Below the pieces are notes generated by a model. The model saw only the letters and a program-made list of their open reading frames with translations. It did no database searches and was not told the DNA's origin. This document shows positions 1-6,194 of a stretch of 7,540 nt of DNA, one piece after another. The stretch spans positions 1 through 7,540 of the forward strand of contig JAPLCH010000049.1 in the NCBI GenBank assembly GCA_026392325.1, read 5' to 3'. Source of the stretch: Solirubrobacterales bacterium (lineage in GTDB: Bacteria > Actinomycetota > Thermoleophilia > Solirubrobacterales > Solirubrobacteraceae). The translations under genes were made by a program, and so were the position numbers. Each line of letters starts with the position of its first letter. Position 1 is the stretch's first letter.

Positions 1-74
1 TACTGATCGATGGCGCCGATCAGGTTGCCCAGATGCTTCTGCCCAGTTGGCTGGATCCCGGAAAAGATTCTCAT
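1..74 (-). CDS. trpS: Tryptophan-tRNA ligase (TrpS), N-terminal fragment
   Basis: Class I aminoacyl-tRNA synthetase that charges tRNA-Trp in the cytoplasm. Only the first 24 codons are in the window; the rest lies beyond position 1. Reading the minus strand from the ATG at 74-72 gives MRIFSGIQPTGQKHLGNLIG and then AIDQ. The FSGIQPTG strand leading into HLGN is the TrpS/TyrRS nucleotide-binding start, with HLGN as the HIGH-class signature (residues 14-17). The run FSGIQPTG followed by HLGN is typical of TrpS rather than TyrRS. A GAGGG lies only 2 nt before the ATG, closer than is usual for a ribosome binding site, and a GAAGG lies 13 nt upstream, so the ribosome site is unclear. However, the protein aligns from its first residue with the usual TrpS start. 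It begins 29 nt after the SMR stop on the same strand, so it is probably cotranscribed. Confidence 0.88.
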   Translation of the reverse strand, partial: MRIFSGIQPTGQKHLGNLIGAIDQ

Positions 75-103
75 GTCCCTCAGGCTACCTTCGTGCGCGG
101 TGG

Positions 104-439
104 TCAGCCGTTGGCGCCACTGAGCTCAAGGCCGACGACCCCCACGATGATCAGTCCGATACACGCGAACTTGGCAAGGCTGATGCCCTCCCCGAAGATC
201 CACACACCGATGAGCGCAGTCACTGCAGTACCGACCCCAGCCCAGACCGCATAGGAAATTCCAAGTTCCATCTTCTTGAGGACCATTGAGAGAAGCCAGA
301 AAGAGGCTCCGTAGCCGACAACGACTATTGCAAAGGCCATTGCCCTCTGAGCCCCGATCCAATCATTGGATGCGCGAAGAAACGTGGTGGCGATCACCTC
401 GGCGATGATTGCCACACCGAGGAGTGGCCACGCCCCCAT
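104..439 (-). CDS. Small multidrug resistance (SMR) family transporter, EmrE/Qac-like
   Basis: A 111-residue inner-membrane protein of four predicted helices (about residues 4-21, 32-52, 58-80 and 86-106), the normal SMR length. SMR proteins act as dimers that exchange protons for cationic substrates. The proton- and substrate-binding glutamate is E14 in AEVIATTFLRAS. The helix-3 signature ISYAVWAGVG supplies the aromatic residues Y63 and W66. The AEVIATT start and YAVWAGVG are closer to the Qac/EmrE branch than to guanidinium exporters (Gdx/SugE), but I cannot settle the subtype by eye. Its ATG (439-437) shares one base with the gcvPB stop in TGATG, and no Shine-Dalgarno sequence is visible upstream, so translation is probably by reinitiation after gcvPB. 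Qac-type SMRs export quaternary ammonium compounds and sometimes betaine or choline. The natural substrate here is unknown. Confidence 0.9.
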   Translation of the reverse strand: MGAWPLLGVAIIAEVIATTFLRASNDWIGAQRAMAFAIVVVGYGASFWLLSMVLKKMELGISYAVWAGVGTAVTALIGVWIFGEGISLAKFACIGLIIVGVVGLELSGANG

Positions 440-2037
440 CAGAGCGGCTGGCGGACTACTGGTGTCTTTGCAGCCGCAGCCTCGTCCAAGCGCCTCACAG
501 GCGTGCTGTACGGGGCAGACTGGGCAATTGTTGGGTCATTGGCTGCCTCACGGAGAATGTCAGCCACAGCATCCGCAAACAGGTCCAGAGTTTCCTTGGT
601 CTCCGTCTCAGTCGGCTCAATCAGCAGAGCCTCCTCTACAAGAAGGGGGAAGTAGACAGTTGGCGGGTGATATCCGTGGTCAAGAAGCCGCTTTGCGAGA
701 TCAAGCGTCCTGATCCCCAGTTCCTTCTTCATTGGAGCTCCAGACAGCACAAACTCGTGCATGCAAAGACGGTCAAAGGCAACTGGGAGGTACTCGGCAA
801 CTCCCTCTTCCTTCAATCTGGCAAGCAGGTAGTTGGCATTCAGCACCGCAAGCTCCGAGGCCTGCCGCAAGCCTTCCGCTCCGAGTGAACGGATGTAAGC
901 GTAGGACCTTACAAACACCCCATAGTTGCCTTGGAAGCCGCGCAGGCGGCCAATCGACTTGGGGCGATCGTAGTCAAGGACAAACCGCGGCTGATCGCCA
1001 GCCTCTGCTTCCTCACGGATGACCTGTGGCCTGGTGATGTAAGGCTCGATCCGTTCCGAGACGGCAATCGGACCAGCGCCCGGACCGCCACCACCGTGAG
1101 GCTGAGTGAACGACTTGTGGAGGTTGAAATGGACGATGTCAAAACCCATGTCCCCTGGGCGGCTGATTCCCATGACCGCGTTGAGATTGGCCCCGTCGTA
1201 GTAGAGCGTTGCTCCCACTCCGTGAACTATCGACGCAATCTCTTCGATGTTTCCGTCAAACACCCCAAGCGTGTTCGGGTTAGTCAGCATCAAACATGCA
1301 ACCTGATCGTCGGCCTTGGCGCGGAGATCGTCGAGATCAACTCCCCCATCAGGGTTGGTGCCAACCTTCACTACCTCATAGCCACACATGGTGACCGTGG
1401 CCGGATTGGTTCCGTGAGCCGTGTCCGGGGTCAGCACCTTCGTTCGCTTGTCGCCGCGATCCTCGTGATACGCCTTGGTCAGCAGCACGCCAGCGAGCTC
1501 GCCGTGTGAGCCTGCTGATGGCTGCAATGAAACGTGGGGAAGTCCAGCTATCTCACCGAGTGCCTCTTGCAAGTTCCACATCAACTCAAGCGCTCCTTGG
1601 GCGTGATCGTCTGCCTGAAGCGGATGGAGCCTGCTGTTGCCCGGGAGCGCAGCAACCCGCTCGTGGAGCCTGGGGTTGTGCTTCATCGTGCATGACCCGA
1701 GTGGGTAGAACCCAGAGTCAAGATCGAAGTTTCGCTTGCTGATTCGCGTGTAGTGACGAACAAGCTCGGGCTCGGATACCTCTGGAAGCTTGGCCGGATT
1801 GCTCCTCAGGAACTGACCGGGGATCAGGTCGGAAAGCGGGACTTCTGGAACCTCAGATGCAGGCGTGAAAAATGCCCTTCGTCCGGGCTTGGACTTCTCA
1901 TAGATGGTGACAGCGCCATCCCGTTGCTGGGGAGTCTCCCCTGTCATTCCGAGCGGAGATTCTGGACGGATGATCTCCTCGCCCAATTCTCCCGCGGCGT
2001 GCTGGGCTGCTGTTTCGGCTGATGCCATGTCGCTCAT
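439..2037 (-). CDS. gcvPB: Glycine dehydrogenase (decarboxylating) subunit 2, GcvPB
   Basis: Catalytic subunit of the heterodimeric P-protein. It binds pyridoxal phosphate (PLP), decarboxylates glycine and passes the aminomethyl group to lipoyl-GcvH. The predicted protein has 532 residues, a little longer than the usual 480-520; the excess is a poorly conserved N-terminus (residues 1-45) and a C-terminal tail after about 505. Family landmarks are FYPLGSCTMKHNPR (110-123), SAGSHGELAG (174-183), the TAHGTNPA run (206-213), DGANLNAVMG (281-290) and the PLP-lysine region HFNLHKSFTQPHGGGG, with K308 as the Schiff-base lysine. The ATG start at 2037 overlaps the gcvPA stop (ATGA) and has an AGGAG seven nucleotides upstream. 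A second ATG three codons in is less well placed. The gene ends in the TGATG junction with the SMR gene. It is intact with the expected active site. Confidence 0.97.
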   Translation of the reverse strand: MSDMASAETAAQHAAGELGEEIIRPESPLGMTGETPQQRDGAVTIYEKSKPGRRAFFTPASEVPEVPLSDLIPGQFLRSNPAKLPEVSEPELVRHYTRISKRNFDLDSGFYPLGSCTMKHNPRLHERVAALPGNSRLHPLQADDHAQGALELMWNLQEALGEIAGLPHVSLQPSAGSHGELAGVLLTKAYHEDRGDKRTKVLTPDTAHGTNPATVTMCGYEVVKVGTNPDGGVDLDDLRAKADDQVACLMLTNPNTLGVFDGNIEEIASIVHGVGATLYYDGANLNAVMGISRPGDMGFDIVHFNLHKSFTQPHGGGGPGAGPIAVSERIEPYITRPQVIREEAEAGDQPRFVLDYDRPKSIGRLRGFQGNYGVFVRSYAYIRSLGAEGLRQASELAVLNANYLLARLKEEGVAEYLPVAFDRLCMHEFVLSGAPMKKELGIRTLDLAKRLLDHGYHPPTVYFPLLVEEALLIEPTETETKETLDLFADAVADILREAANDPTIAQSAPYSTPVRRLDEAAAAKTPVVRQPL

Positions 2038-3410
2038 GCTGTTGCTCCTGTCTCGACACGGGCTTGGGCAACAGCCTCTCCCAACACCTTGGCCAGCAGG
2101 TCAATCTGGGCCTTGTCTCGACGCTCGGTGAGGGCCACAAGAAGTCCGTTGGGGAATTCTGGGTAATCCCTTCCAATTGCATAACCGGGGTTGACCCCCT
2201 TGTCCTGACAGATGCGAATGACTTCCTCCACAGGAGCGTCGAGCTGTACTGCGAACTCTCGGACAACTGGCTGGTCGTGGAGCGCGGTCACACCCTCAAT
2301 CTGGTTGAGCTGATCCCGTGCATAGGCAGTCCGGCGAACCAGAAGTTCGCCAAGCTCAACGAGTCCCTTCTTGCCCAACCAACCAAGATAAACAACACCA
2401 GCAAGAGCGTTAAGAGCCTGTGCTGTGCAGATGTTCGATGTCGCCTTCTCGCGCCGAATGTGCTGCTCACGCGTCTGAAGCGTAAGCACCCATCCACGCC
2501 GCCCGTCAACGTCGCGCGTCTCGCCGGCAATCCTTCCGGGCATGCGCCGGATGTGTTCTTGGGCGGCTGCAAAGAAGCCGAATGAGGGCCCTCCGAAGTC
2601 CAGCCGATTGCCAAGAGTCTGGCCCTCTCCCACTGCAACATCCACGCCCATCTCTCCGGGCGGTTCAAGAATTCCAAGGGGGATTGGATCGCAGGACGCA
2701 ACTACCAAGGCATCGTGCTCTTTGGCGACTGCTGTGAGCGACCGAATGTCCTCGACGGAACCGAGGAAATTGGGCTGCTGCAGAATGACGACGCCAACAT
2801 CATCCCCCATCATTTCCTTGAGAGCTTCGATGTCTGTGATGCCGTCCTTGAGGGGAATTTCTTCAACGGTGGTTCCGTAACCGACGGCGAGCGTCTGAAG
2901 CGTCTCCCGTGAGTGTGGATGCACTCCCCTTGAAACCAGGTGGCGAGGCCTGCCGTTCGCAAGCTTTGCGAGATAGGCAGCCGCACCGACAGCAGATGGG
3001 CCCTCATAGAGGGAGGCATTGCTGACAGGAAGCCCAGTCAGCTCACTCATCGCAGTCTGATATTCGAACATGACCTGTAGCCCACCCTGCGAGACCTCTG
3101 GCTGGTAAGGCGTATATGGAGTGAGGAATTCAGCTCGAGTCAGCAGAGCGTCAATCAAGGATGGGATGTAGTGGTCGTACATTCCGGCTCCCAGGAAGGA
3201 CACCTCGTCATCGGCGCTTGTGTTTCTCGCGGCAAGCGCTGCGAACTCAGCGTAAACCTCCTGCTCCGGCTTGCCTGCTGGAAGGTCGAGAGCTCCCTTG
3301 AAACGAACCCCATCGGGAATTGCCTCAAAGAGATCGTCAATTGACTCGCAGCCGATAGCGGCGAGCATTTCCTCTATGTCCTGCTCTGTGGCTGCCGTGT
3401 ATGAGCTCAA
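2034..3410 (-). CDS. gcvPA: Glycine dehydrogenase (decarboxylating) subunit 1, GcvPA
   Basis: Partner subunit of the two-chain P-protein of the glycine cleavage system. It has the aminotransferase-like fold but lacks the PLP lysine, which GcvPB supplies. From the chosen start it is 458 residues, matching the family (about 440-460). Conserved blocks are FLGAGMYDHYIP (72-83), YTPYQPEVSQGGLQ (99-112), ASLYEG (132-137) and an ILQQPNFLG run in the middle. The open frame extends upstream to 3515, but that would overlap gcvH by 88 nt and adds unrelated residues. I chose the TTG at 3410 because it gives the family-typical beginning MSSYTAATEQDIEEMLAAIG and has an AGGAG seven nucleotides before it. 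It starts 17 nt after the gcvH stop and overlaps gcvPB by ATGA, as expected for subunits made in equal amounts. Confidence 0.96.
   Translation of the reverse strand: MSSYTAATEQDIEEMLAAIGCESIDDLFEAIPDGVRFKGALDLPAGKPEQEVYAEFAALAARNTSADDEVSFLGAGMYDHYIPSLIDALLTRAEFLTPYTPYQPEVSQGGLQVMFEYQTAMSELTGLPVSNASLYEGPSAVGAAAYLAKLANGRPRHLVSRGVHPHSRETLQTLAVGYGTTVEEIPLKDGITDIEALKEMMGDDVGVVILQQPNFLGSVEDIRSLTAVAKEHDALVVASCDPIPLGILEPPGEMGVDVAVGEGQTLGNRLDFGGPSFGFFAAAQEHIRRMPGRIAGETRDVDGRRGWVLTLQTREQHIRREKATSNICTAQALNALAGVVYLGWLGKKGLVELGELLVRRTAYARDQLNQIEGVTALHDQPVVREFAVQLDAPVEEVIRICQDKGVNPGYAIGRDYPEFPNGLLVALTERRDKAQIDLLAKVLGEAVAQARVETGATA
2045..2049 (-). promoter_or_regulatory. Ribosome binding site of gcvPB
   Basis: AGGAG on the minus strand, seven nucleotides before the gcvPB ATG and inside the last codons of gcvPA. 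It supports the first ATG of gcvPB (2037) over the ATG nine bases later. Confidence 0.75.
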
Positions 3411-3417
3411 GTCGGGT

Positions 3418-3422
3418 CTCCT
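3418..3422 (-). promoter_or_regulatory. Ribosome binding site that fixes the gcvPA TTG start
   Basis: AGGAG on the minus strand, seven nucleotides before the TTG at 3410-3408. It lies between the gcvH stop and gcvPA and is the reason to prefer this non-ATG start over the longer frame that runs back into gcvH. Confidence 0.8.
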
Positions 3423-3427
3423 GGTGC

Positions 3428-3823
3428 TTACTGGCCCAGCAGCGCCTGGTAGGCGGCCGAGTCCATCAGCTGTTCCTTTTCCTCTACGGATGAAAGACGG
3501 ACTTTGACCAACCACCCGTCGCCGTAGGGGTCATCGTTGATGACTCCTGGATCATCAGCGATTGCAGAGTTGACCTCAATCACTTCACCGCTCATCGGCG
3601 CGAACACATCACTTACCGCCTTGACGGATTCGATCTCAGCGTAGGACTCGTCCTTGGTCAGGAGTGAGCCAACTTCCGGAGCGTCGTAGAAGACAACCTC
3701 TCCGAGGGGGTCCTGGGCGTACCAGGTGATCCCAAAGGTGGCCCATTCTCCAGCCGGATCCAGCCGGACCCAGTCGTGCTCCTGGTGGTACAGCAGGTCT
3801 TTCGGGTAACTGGCCTCAGACAC
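3428..3823 (-). CDS. gcvH: Glycine cleavage system H protein
   Basis: Small lipoyl carrier that shuttles the aminomethyl group from the P-protein to GcvT and is reoxidised by lipoamide dehydrogenase (not encoded here). It has 131 residues, the normal length. The hybrid-motif region EIESVKAVSDV contains the lysine that is lipoylated (K68). It is preceded by the family landmarks GITWYAQDPLGEVVFYDAPEVG, split here as GITWYAQDPLGEV (31-43) and VFYDAPEVG (44-52), and followed by APMSGEVIEVN and DDPYGDGWLVKV. The start is a GTG (3823-3821), supported by an AAAGG about nine nucleotides upstream and by the family-typical beginning before YHQEHDWV. It overlaps the gcvT stop by 8 nt, so translation is probably coupled. 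gcvPA follows after 17 nt. Confidence 0.97.
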   Translation of the reverse strand: MSEASYPKDLLYHQEHDWVRLDPAGEWATFGITWYAQDPLGEVVFYDAPEVGSLLTKDESYAEIESVKAVSDVFAPMSGEVIEVNSAIADDPGVINDDPYGDGWLVKVRLSSVEEKEQLMDSAAYQALLGQ

Positions 3824-4907
3824 TTGGGTCCGCCTTTCTGTAGAGCGGTCGCTCGCACACCACTGCGGGGCGCTGCTTACCGCGGACGTCTATTTCAAAT
3901 TCTGTACCAATCGAGGCCATCGCCGTCGGCAGGTATGCCATCCCAACTCCAAGTTCAAGGGTCGGAGAGAAGGTTCCGCTGCTTACTGTCCCGCCTCCAA
4001 CGACGGGATTTCCCGGGCGCGGGATGCCTGCTGCGAGCATCTTGAATGCCACCAGCTGCTCTTCGGTGCCTGACGCCCTGGCTTGACGAACCGCCTCGGC
4101 CCCGATGAAGTCAGTCTCTTCCTTACATGCCCATCCGAGTCCCGCCTCAATGGGGTTACGTGACGGGTCAAGGTCATTGCCATAGAGGTGGAAGCAGGCT
4201 TCAGTGCGCAGAGTGTCCCGCGCTGCCAGTCCGCATGGCATCGCTCCTGCCGCAACGACTGCGTCCCAGACCGCCACCGCATCTTCGTTGCGCATGAGGA
4301 GCTCAACGCCATCCTCTCCGGTGTAGCCCGTGCCTGCGACAAAGACCTCAACTCCTGCAACGTTGATGCTCTCTGAGCGCATCCTTGCCGGCAATGACCC
4401 ATCGGCAAGCCGCTCAACAAGGGCCCTTGCGTTGGGACCTTGGACGGCGAGCATGGACGTAAAGGCGCCTGCGTCCAGGAGCTCAACTTCGAAGTCTGTG
4501 GCAACCTCGGTGAAACGCTCAAAATCGGCAGTGTGGTTGCCTGCATTCGTTACCGTCAGGAAGACGTCCTCGTCAAGCCTGTAGGTGAAGAGATCATCAA
4601 GCACTCCGCCGTCGTCAGCGCACAGCAGCCCGTACTGAGCCCCACCGATCTGGATACGAGAAACATCGTTGCTGGTCAGGTGCTGAAGGAACTCCAGCGC
4701 CTGAGTGCCTTGTGTTCGTATTTCACCCATGTGGGAGACATCGAAGACACCAACATCACCTCGAACTGCACGGTGCTCCTCCATGACGCCCTGATACTGA
4801 ACGGGCATCTCCCACCCCGCAAAAGGCACTAGGCGCGCGCCTGCAGCGGCGTGACGCGCATGTAGAGGAGTCAACTTCAAATCTGGTGTGGGCACGCGGG
4901 CGAGCAT
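3816..4907 (-). CDS. gcvT: Aminomethyltransferase (glycine cleavage T protein)
   Basis: Releases ammonia from the aminomethyl-lipoyl arm of GcvH and transfers the one-carbon unit to tetrahydrofolate, giving 5,10-methylene-THF. From the ATG at 4907 it is 363 residues, the usual GcvT length. Landmarks are LVPFAGWEMPVQY near the start, GVFDVSHMGE (about 53-62), GGVLDDLFTY (about 100-109; the acidic pair contains the folate-site aspartate of the family), GTGYTGEDGVELL in the middle, and the C-terminal barrel domain with GIPRPGNPVV. A GTG five codons further upstream (4922) is also possible; neither start has a convincing ribosome site. It begins 59 nt after the ftsZ stop and overlaps gcvH by 8 nt. 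The gap is too short for a glycine riboswitch, and none is visible. Confidence 0.96.
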   Translation of the reverse strand: MLARVPTPDLKLTPLHARHAAAGARLVPFAGWEMPVQYQGVMEEHRAVRGDVGVFDVSHMGEIRTQGTQALEFLQHLTSNDVSRIQIGGAQYGLLCADDGGVLDDLFTYRLDEDVFLTVTNAGNHTADFERFTEVATDFEVELLDAGAFTSMLAVQGPNARALVERLADGSLPARMRSESINVAGVEVFVAGTGYTGEDGVELLMRNEDAVAVWDAVVAAGAMPCGLAARDTLRTEACFHLYGNDLDPSRNPIEAGLGWACKEETDFIGAEAVRQARASGTEEQLVAFKMLAAGIPRPGNPVVGGGTVSSGTFSPTLELGVGMAYLPTAMASIGTEFEIDVRGKQRPAVVCERPLYRKADPSV

Positions 4908-4959
4908 ACCTGCCCGGGCCACCGCCCGATCAGGCCACTCTCACCCGTCAATAGCCGCG

Positions 4960-4976
4960 CGACTCGTTACGAGTCG
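4960..4976 (-). other. Perfect dyad around the ftsZ stop codon
   Basis: On the minus strand CGACTCG-TAA-CGAGTCG: seven paired bases on each side with the ftsZ stop TAA as the loop. No run of T follows, so it is not a standard intrinsic terminator. It could be an RNA stem that slows ribosomes or protects the 3' end of the ftsZ message, or it could be coincidence (the left arm encodes DDS). Confidence 0.45.
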
Positions 4977-6018
4977 TCGCGGAGAAACTCTGGAACGTCA
5001 ACGTCGGATCCGCTGGAACCCGACGACTCACGGCTCCGCGATGGCCTCTCCGGAGCTGCGCTGCGTGAGCTGCTGCCTGAACTGCGCCTGCGCCCATGCT
5101 CAAAGCCCGTGGCAATCACGGTGACGCGGACGGTGTCGCCCATGTCTTCATCCACAACGGTTCCGAAGATGATGTTGGCGCTTGGATCGGCCGCATTGGC
5201 AACGACCTCAGCAGCCTCATTCACTTCAAAGAGCCCAAGCTGTTTCCCACCTGTGATGTTCAGCAGGAGACCTGTGGCGCCGTCAATCGACTCCTCTAGC
5301 AGTGGTGAAGCGATTGCCTCGTTAGCTGCATCAACTGCACGAGTCTCACCATCAGCGGTACCGATTCCCATCAGGGCTGAGCCCGAGTTCGCCATGATCG
5401 TGCGCACATCAGCAAAGTCAAGGTTGATCGTTCCTGGAATCGTGATCAGGTCAGTAATGCCCTGGACTCCCTGACGCAGAACATTGTCAGCCATCTGGAA
5501 GGCCTCAACCATTGTCGTCCTTCGCTCCACGACGCTCAGAAGGCGTTCGTTTGGAATCACAATCAGCGTGTCAACGTTCTCACGCAGATGAGCAATGCCC
5601 GAATCTGCTGAGCGCGTGCGCTGAGAGCCCTCAAAGCTGCGACTGTGAGTGCTCCAATTTCGTTCTTCGCGATGTCAGCGATAACTGGAGCGGCACCCGT
5701 GCCAGTTCCTCCGCCTTCGCCTGCTGTTACGAAGACCATGTCGGCTCCCTTGAGGGCTTCCTTGATCTCGTCGCGTGACTCGGCAGCTGCCCCGTGTCCG
5801 ACTTCTGGGTTCGCGCCGGCCCCAAGACCCTTAGTGAGGTCGTGACCAATCTGGAGCGTGATGTCCGCTTCGCTCTCCTGCAATGCCTGCGAATCCGTAT
5901 TCGCCGCGATGAATTCAACGCCGCGCAAACCGGACTCAACCATGCGGTTTACCGCGTTCGTTCCGCCGCCGCCGACTCCAACAACCTTGATTACTGCGAG
6001 ATAGCTTCCGCTTTCCAT
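4967..6018 (-). pseudogene. ftsZ: Cell division protein FtsZ, interrupted by an internal deletion and frameshift
   Basis: Tubulin-like GTPase that forms the Z-ring. The first 126 codons (6018 to 5641) read normally: LAVIKVVGVGGGGTNAVNRM, then the tubulin signature GEGGGTGTG (residues 100-108), ending at IGALTV. The expected continuation GVVTRPF is missing. Two bases remain, and then the family sequence resumes in another frame at 5638 (SFEGSQRTRSADSGI, LRENVDTLIVIPN). It continues intact to the stop at 4967, with the T7 catalytic loop INLDFADV, an Arg/Ser-rich linker and the C-terminal peptide VDVPEFLRDDS. A 21-nt stretch is replaced by 2 nt, so about 19 nt are lost. Repaired length would be about 356 residues, normal for FtsZ. 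As written, the frame stops at 5563, and a GTG at 5560 could restart only the second half. No other decay is visible, so a sequence or assembly error is at least as likely as true inactivation. A weak GAGGG lies 15 nt before the ATG. Confidence 0.9.
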
Positions 6019-6033
6019 TATGTCTTGAGACCG

Positions 6034-6054
6034 CCCTCATGTAGGGGTTGAGAG
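6034..6054 (+). promoter_or_regulatory. Operator-like box C in the ftsZ leader (CCCTCA-N8-TTGAGAG)
   Basis: A 21-bp element read on the plus strand: CCCTCA, spacer TGTAGGGG, TTGAGAG. It matches box B at 18 of 21 positions in the opposite orientation and lies between the predicted ftsZ transcription start and the ATG at 6018. Its complement contains the only GAGGG near the ftsZ start, so a protein or RNA structure here could also affect translation. Function is inferred from repetition and position only. Confidence 0.6.
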
Positions 6055-6061
6055 TTCAACC

Positions 6062-6082
6062 GAACGCGCGGGAGACGCGTTC
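6062..6082 (-). other. Inverted repeat at the predicted 5' end of the ftsZ transcript
   Basis: On the minus strand GAACGCG, a 7-nt spacer, then CGCGTTC: a perfect 7-bp GC-rich stem. It begins about three bases after the transcription start predicted from the promoter at 6092-6121. It may be a 5' stem-loop stabilising the ftsZ message or a separate DNA operator. No T-run follows, so it is not a terminator. Confidence 0.45.
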
Positions 6083-6091
6083 ATTCAGTCA

Positions 6092-6121
6092 AGAATAGAC
6101 ACAAAGTGTTGCTTTGGTCAA
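6092..6121 (-). promoter_or_regulatory. Predicted sigma-70-type promoter for ftsZ
   Basis: On the minus strand TTGACC (6121-6116), an 18-nt spacer, then TATTCT (6097-6092), each a good match to the vegetative -35 and -10 consensus. The predicted start is near 6085, leaving a leader of about 66 nt before the ftsZ ATG. Boxes A and B lie upstream of it and box C lies downstream in the leader, which fits a regulated ftsZ promoter inside the division cluster. Confidence 0.65.
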
Positions 6122-6158
6122 TGTTTGGGAGGAATTCTTGCGCCGGGCACTTTCCAAA

Positions 6159-6179
6159 CCCTCAACCCTGACATGAGGG
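6159..6179 (-). promoter_or_regulatory. Operator-like box B upstream of the ftsZ promoter (CCCTCA-N8-TTGAGGG)
   Basis: A 21-bp interrupted dyad read on the minus strand: CCCTCA, spacer TGTCAGGG, TTGAGGG. It ends 37 bp before the -35 hexamer, and its centre is 37 bp from that of box A. It shares both half-sites exactly with box A and is an 18/21 inverted match to box C. The outer bases extend the dyad further (CCAA on one side, TTGG on the other, with one bulged base). Confidence 0.65.
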
Positions 6180-6194
6180 TTGGCCACATTGCAT

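Noticed and set aside
931..1509. Plus-strand open frame of 192 codons opposite gcvPB
   Set aside because: It lies wholly antisense to a confidently identified gene, has no recognisable domains, and is the kind of long shadow frame expected at this base composition.
2022..2585. Plus-strand open frame of 187 codons opposite gcvPA
   Set aside because: Antisense shadow of gcvPA with no family resemblance and no ribosome site of note.
3983..4546. Minus-strand open frame of 187 codons inside gcvT in another frame
   Set aside because: Fully overlaps gcvT, whose protein is conserved throughout; the alternative translation has no recognisable features.
4930..4956. TTGACG before gcvT as a -35 element of a separate gcv promoter
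   Set aside because: No acceptable -10 hexamer lies 16-19 bases downstream on the minus strand.
5563..5660. Programmed ribosomal frameshift in ftsZ
   Set aside because: No slippery heptamer is seen at the junction, and about seven conserved residues are physically absent, which frameshifting could not restore.
6102..6116. CAAAG-N5-CTTTG dyad between the -35 and -10 of the ftsZ promoter, where MerR proteins usually bind
   Set aside because: Only 5 bp per arm and unrelated to the three repeated boxes, so it may be chance.
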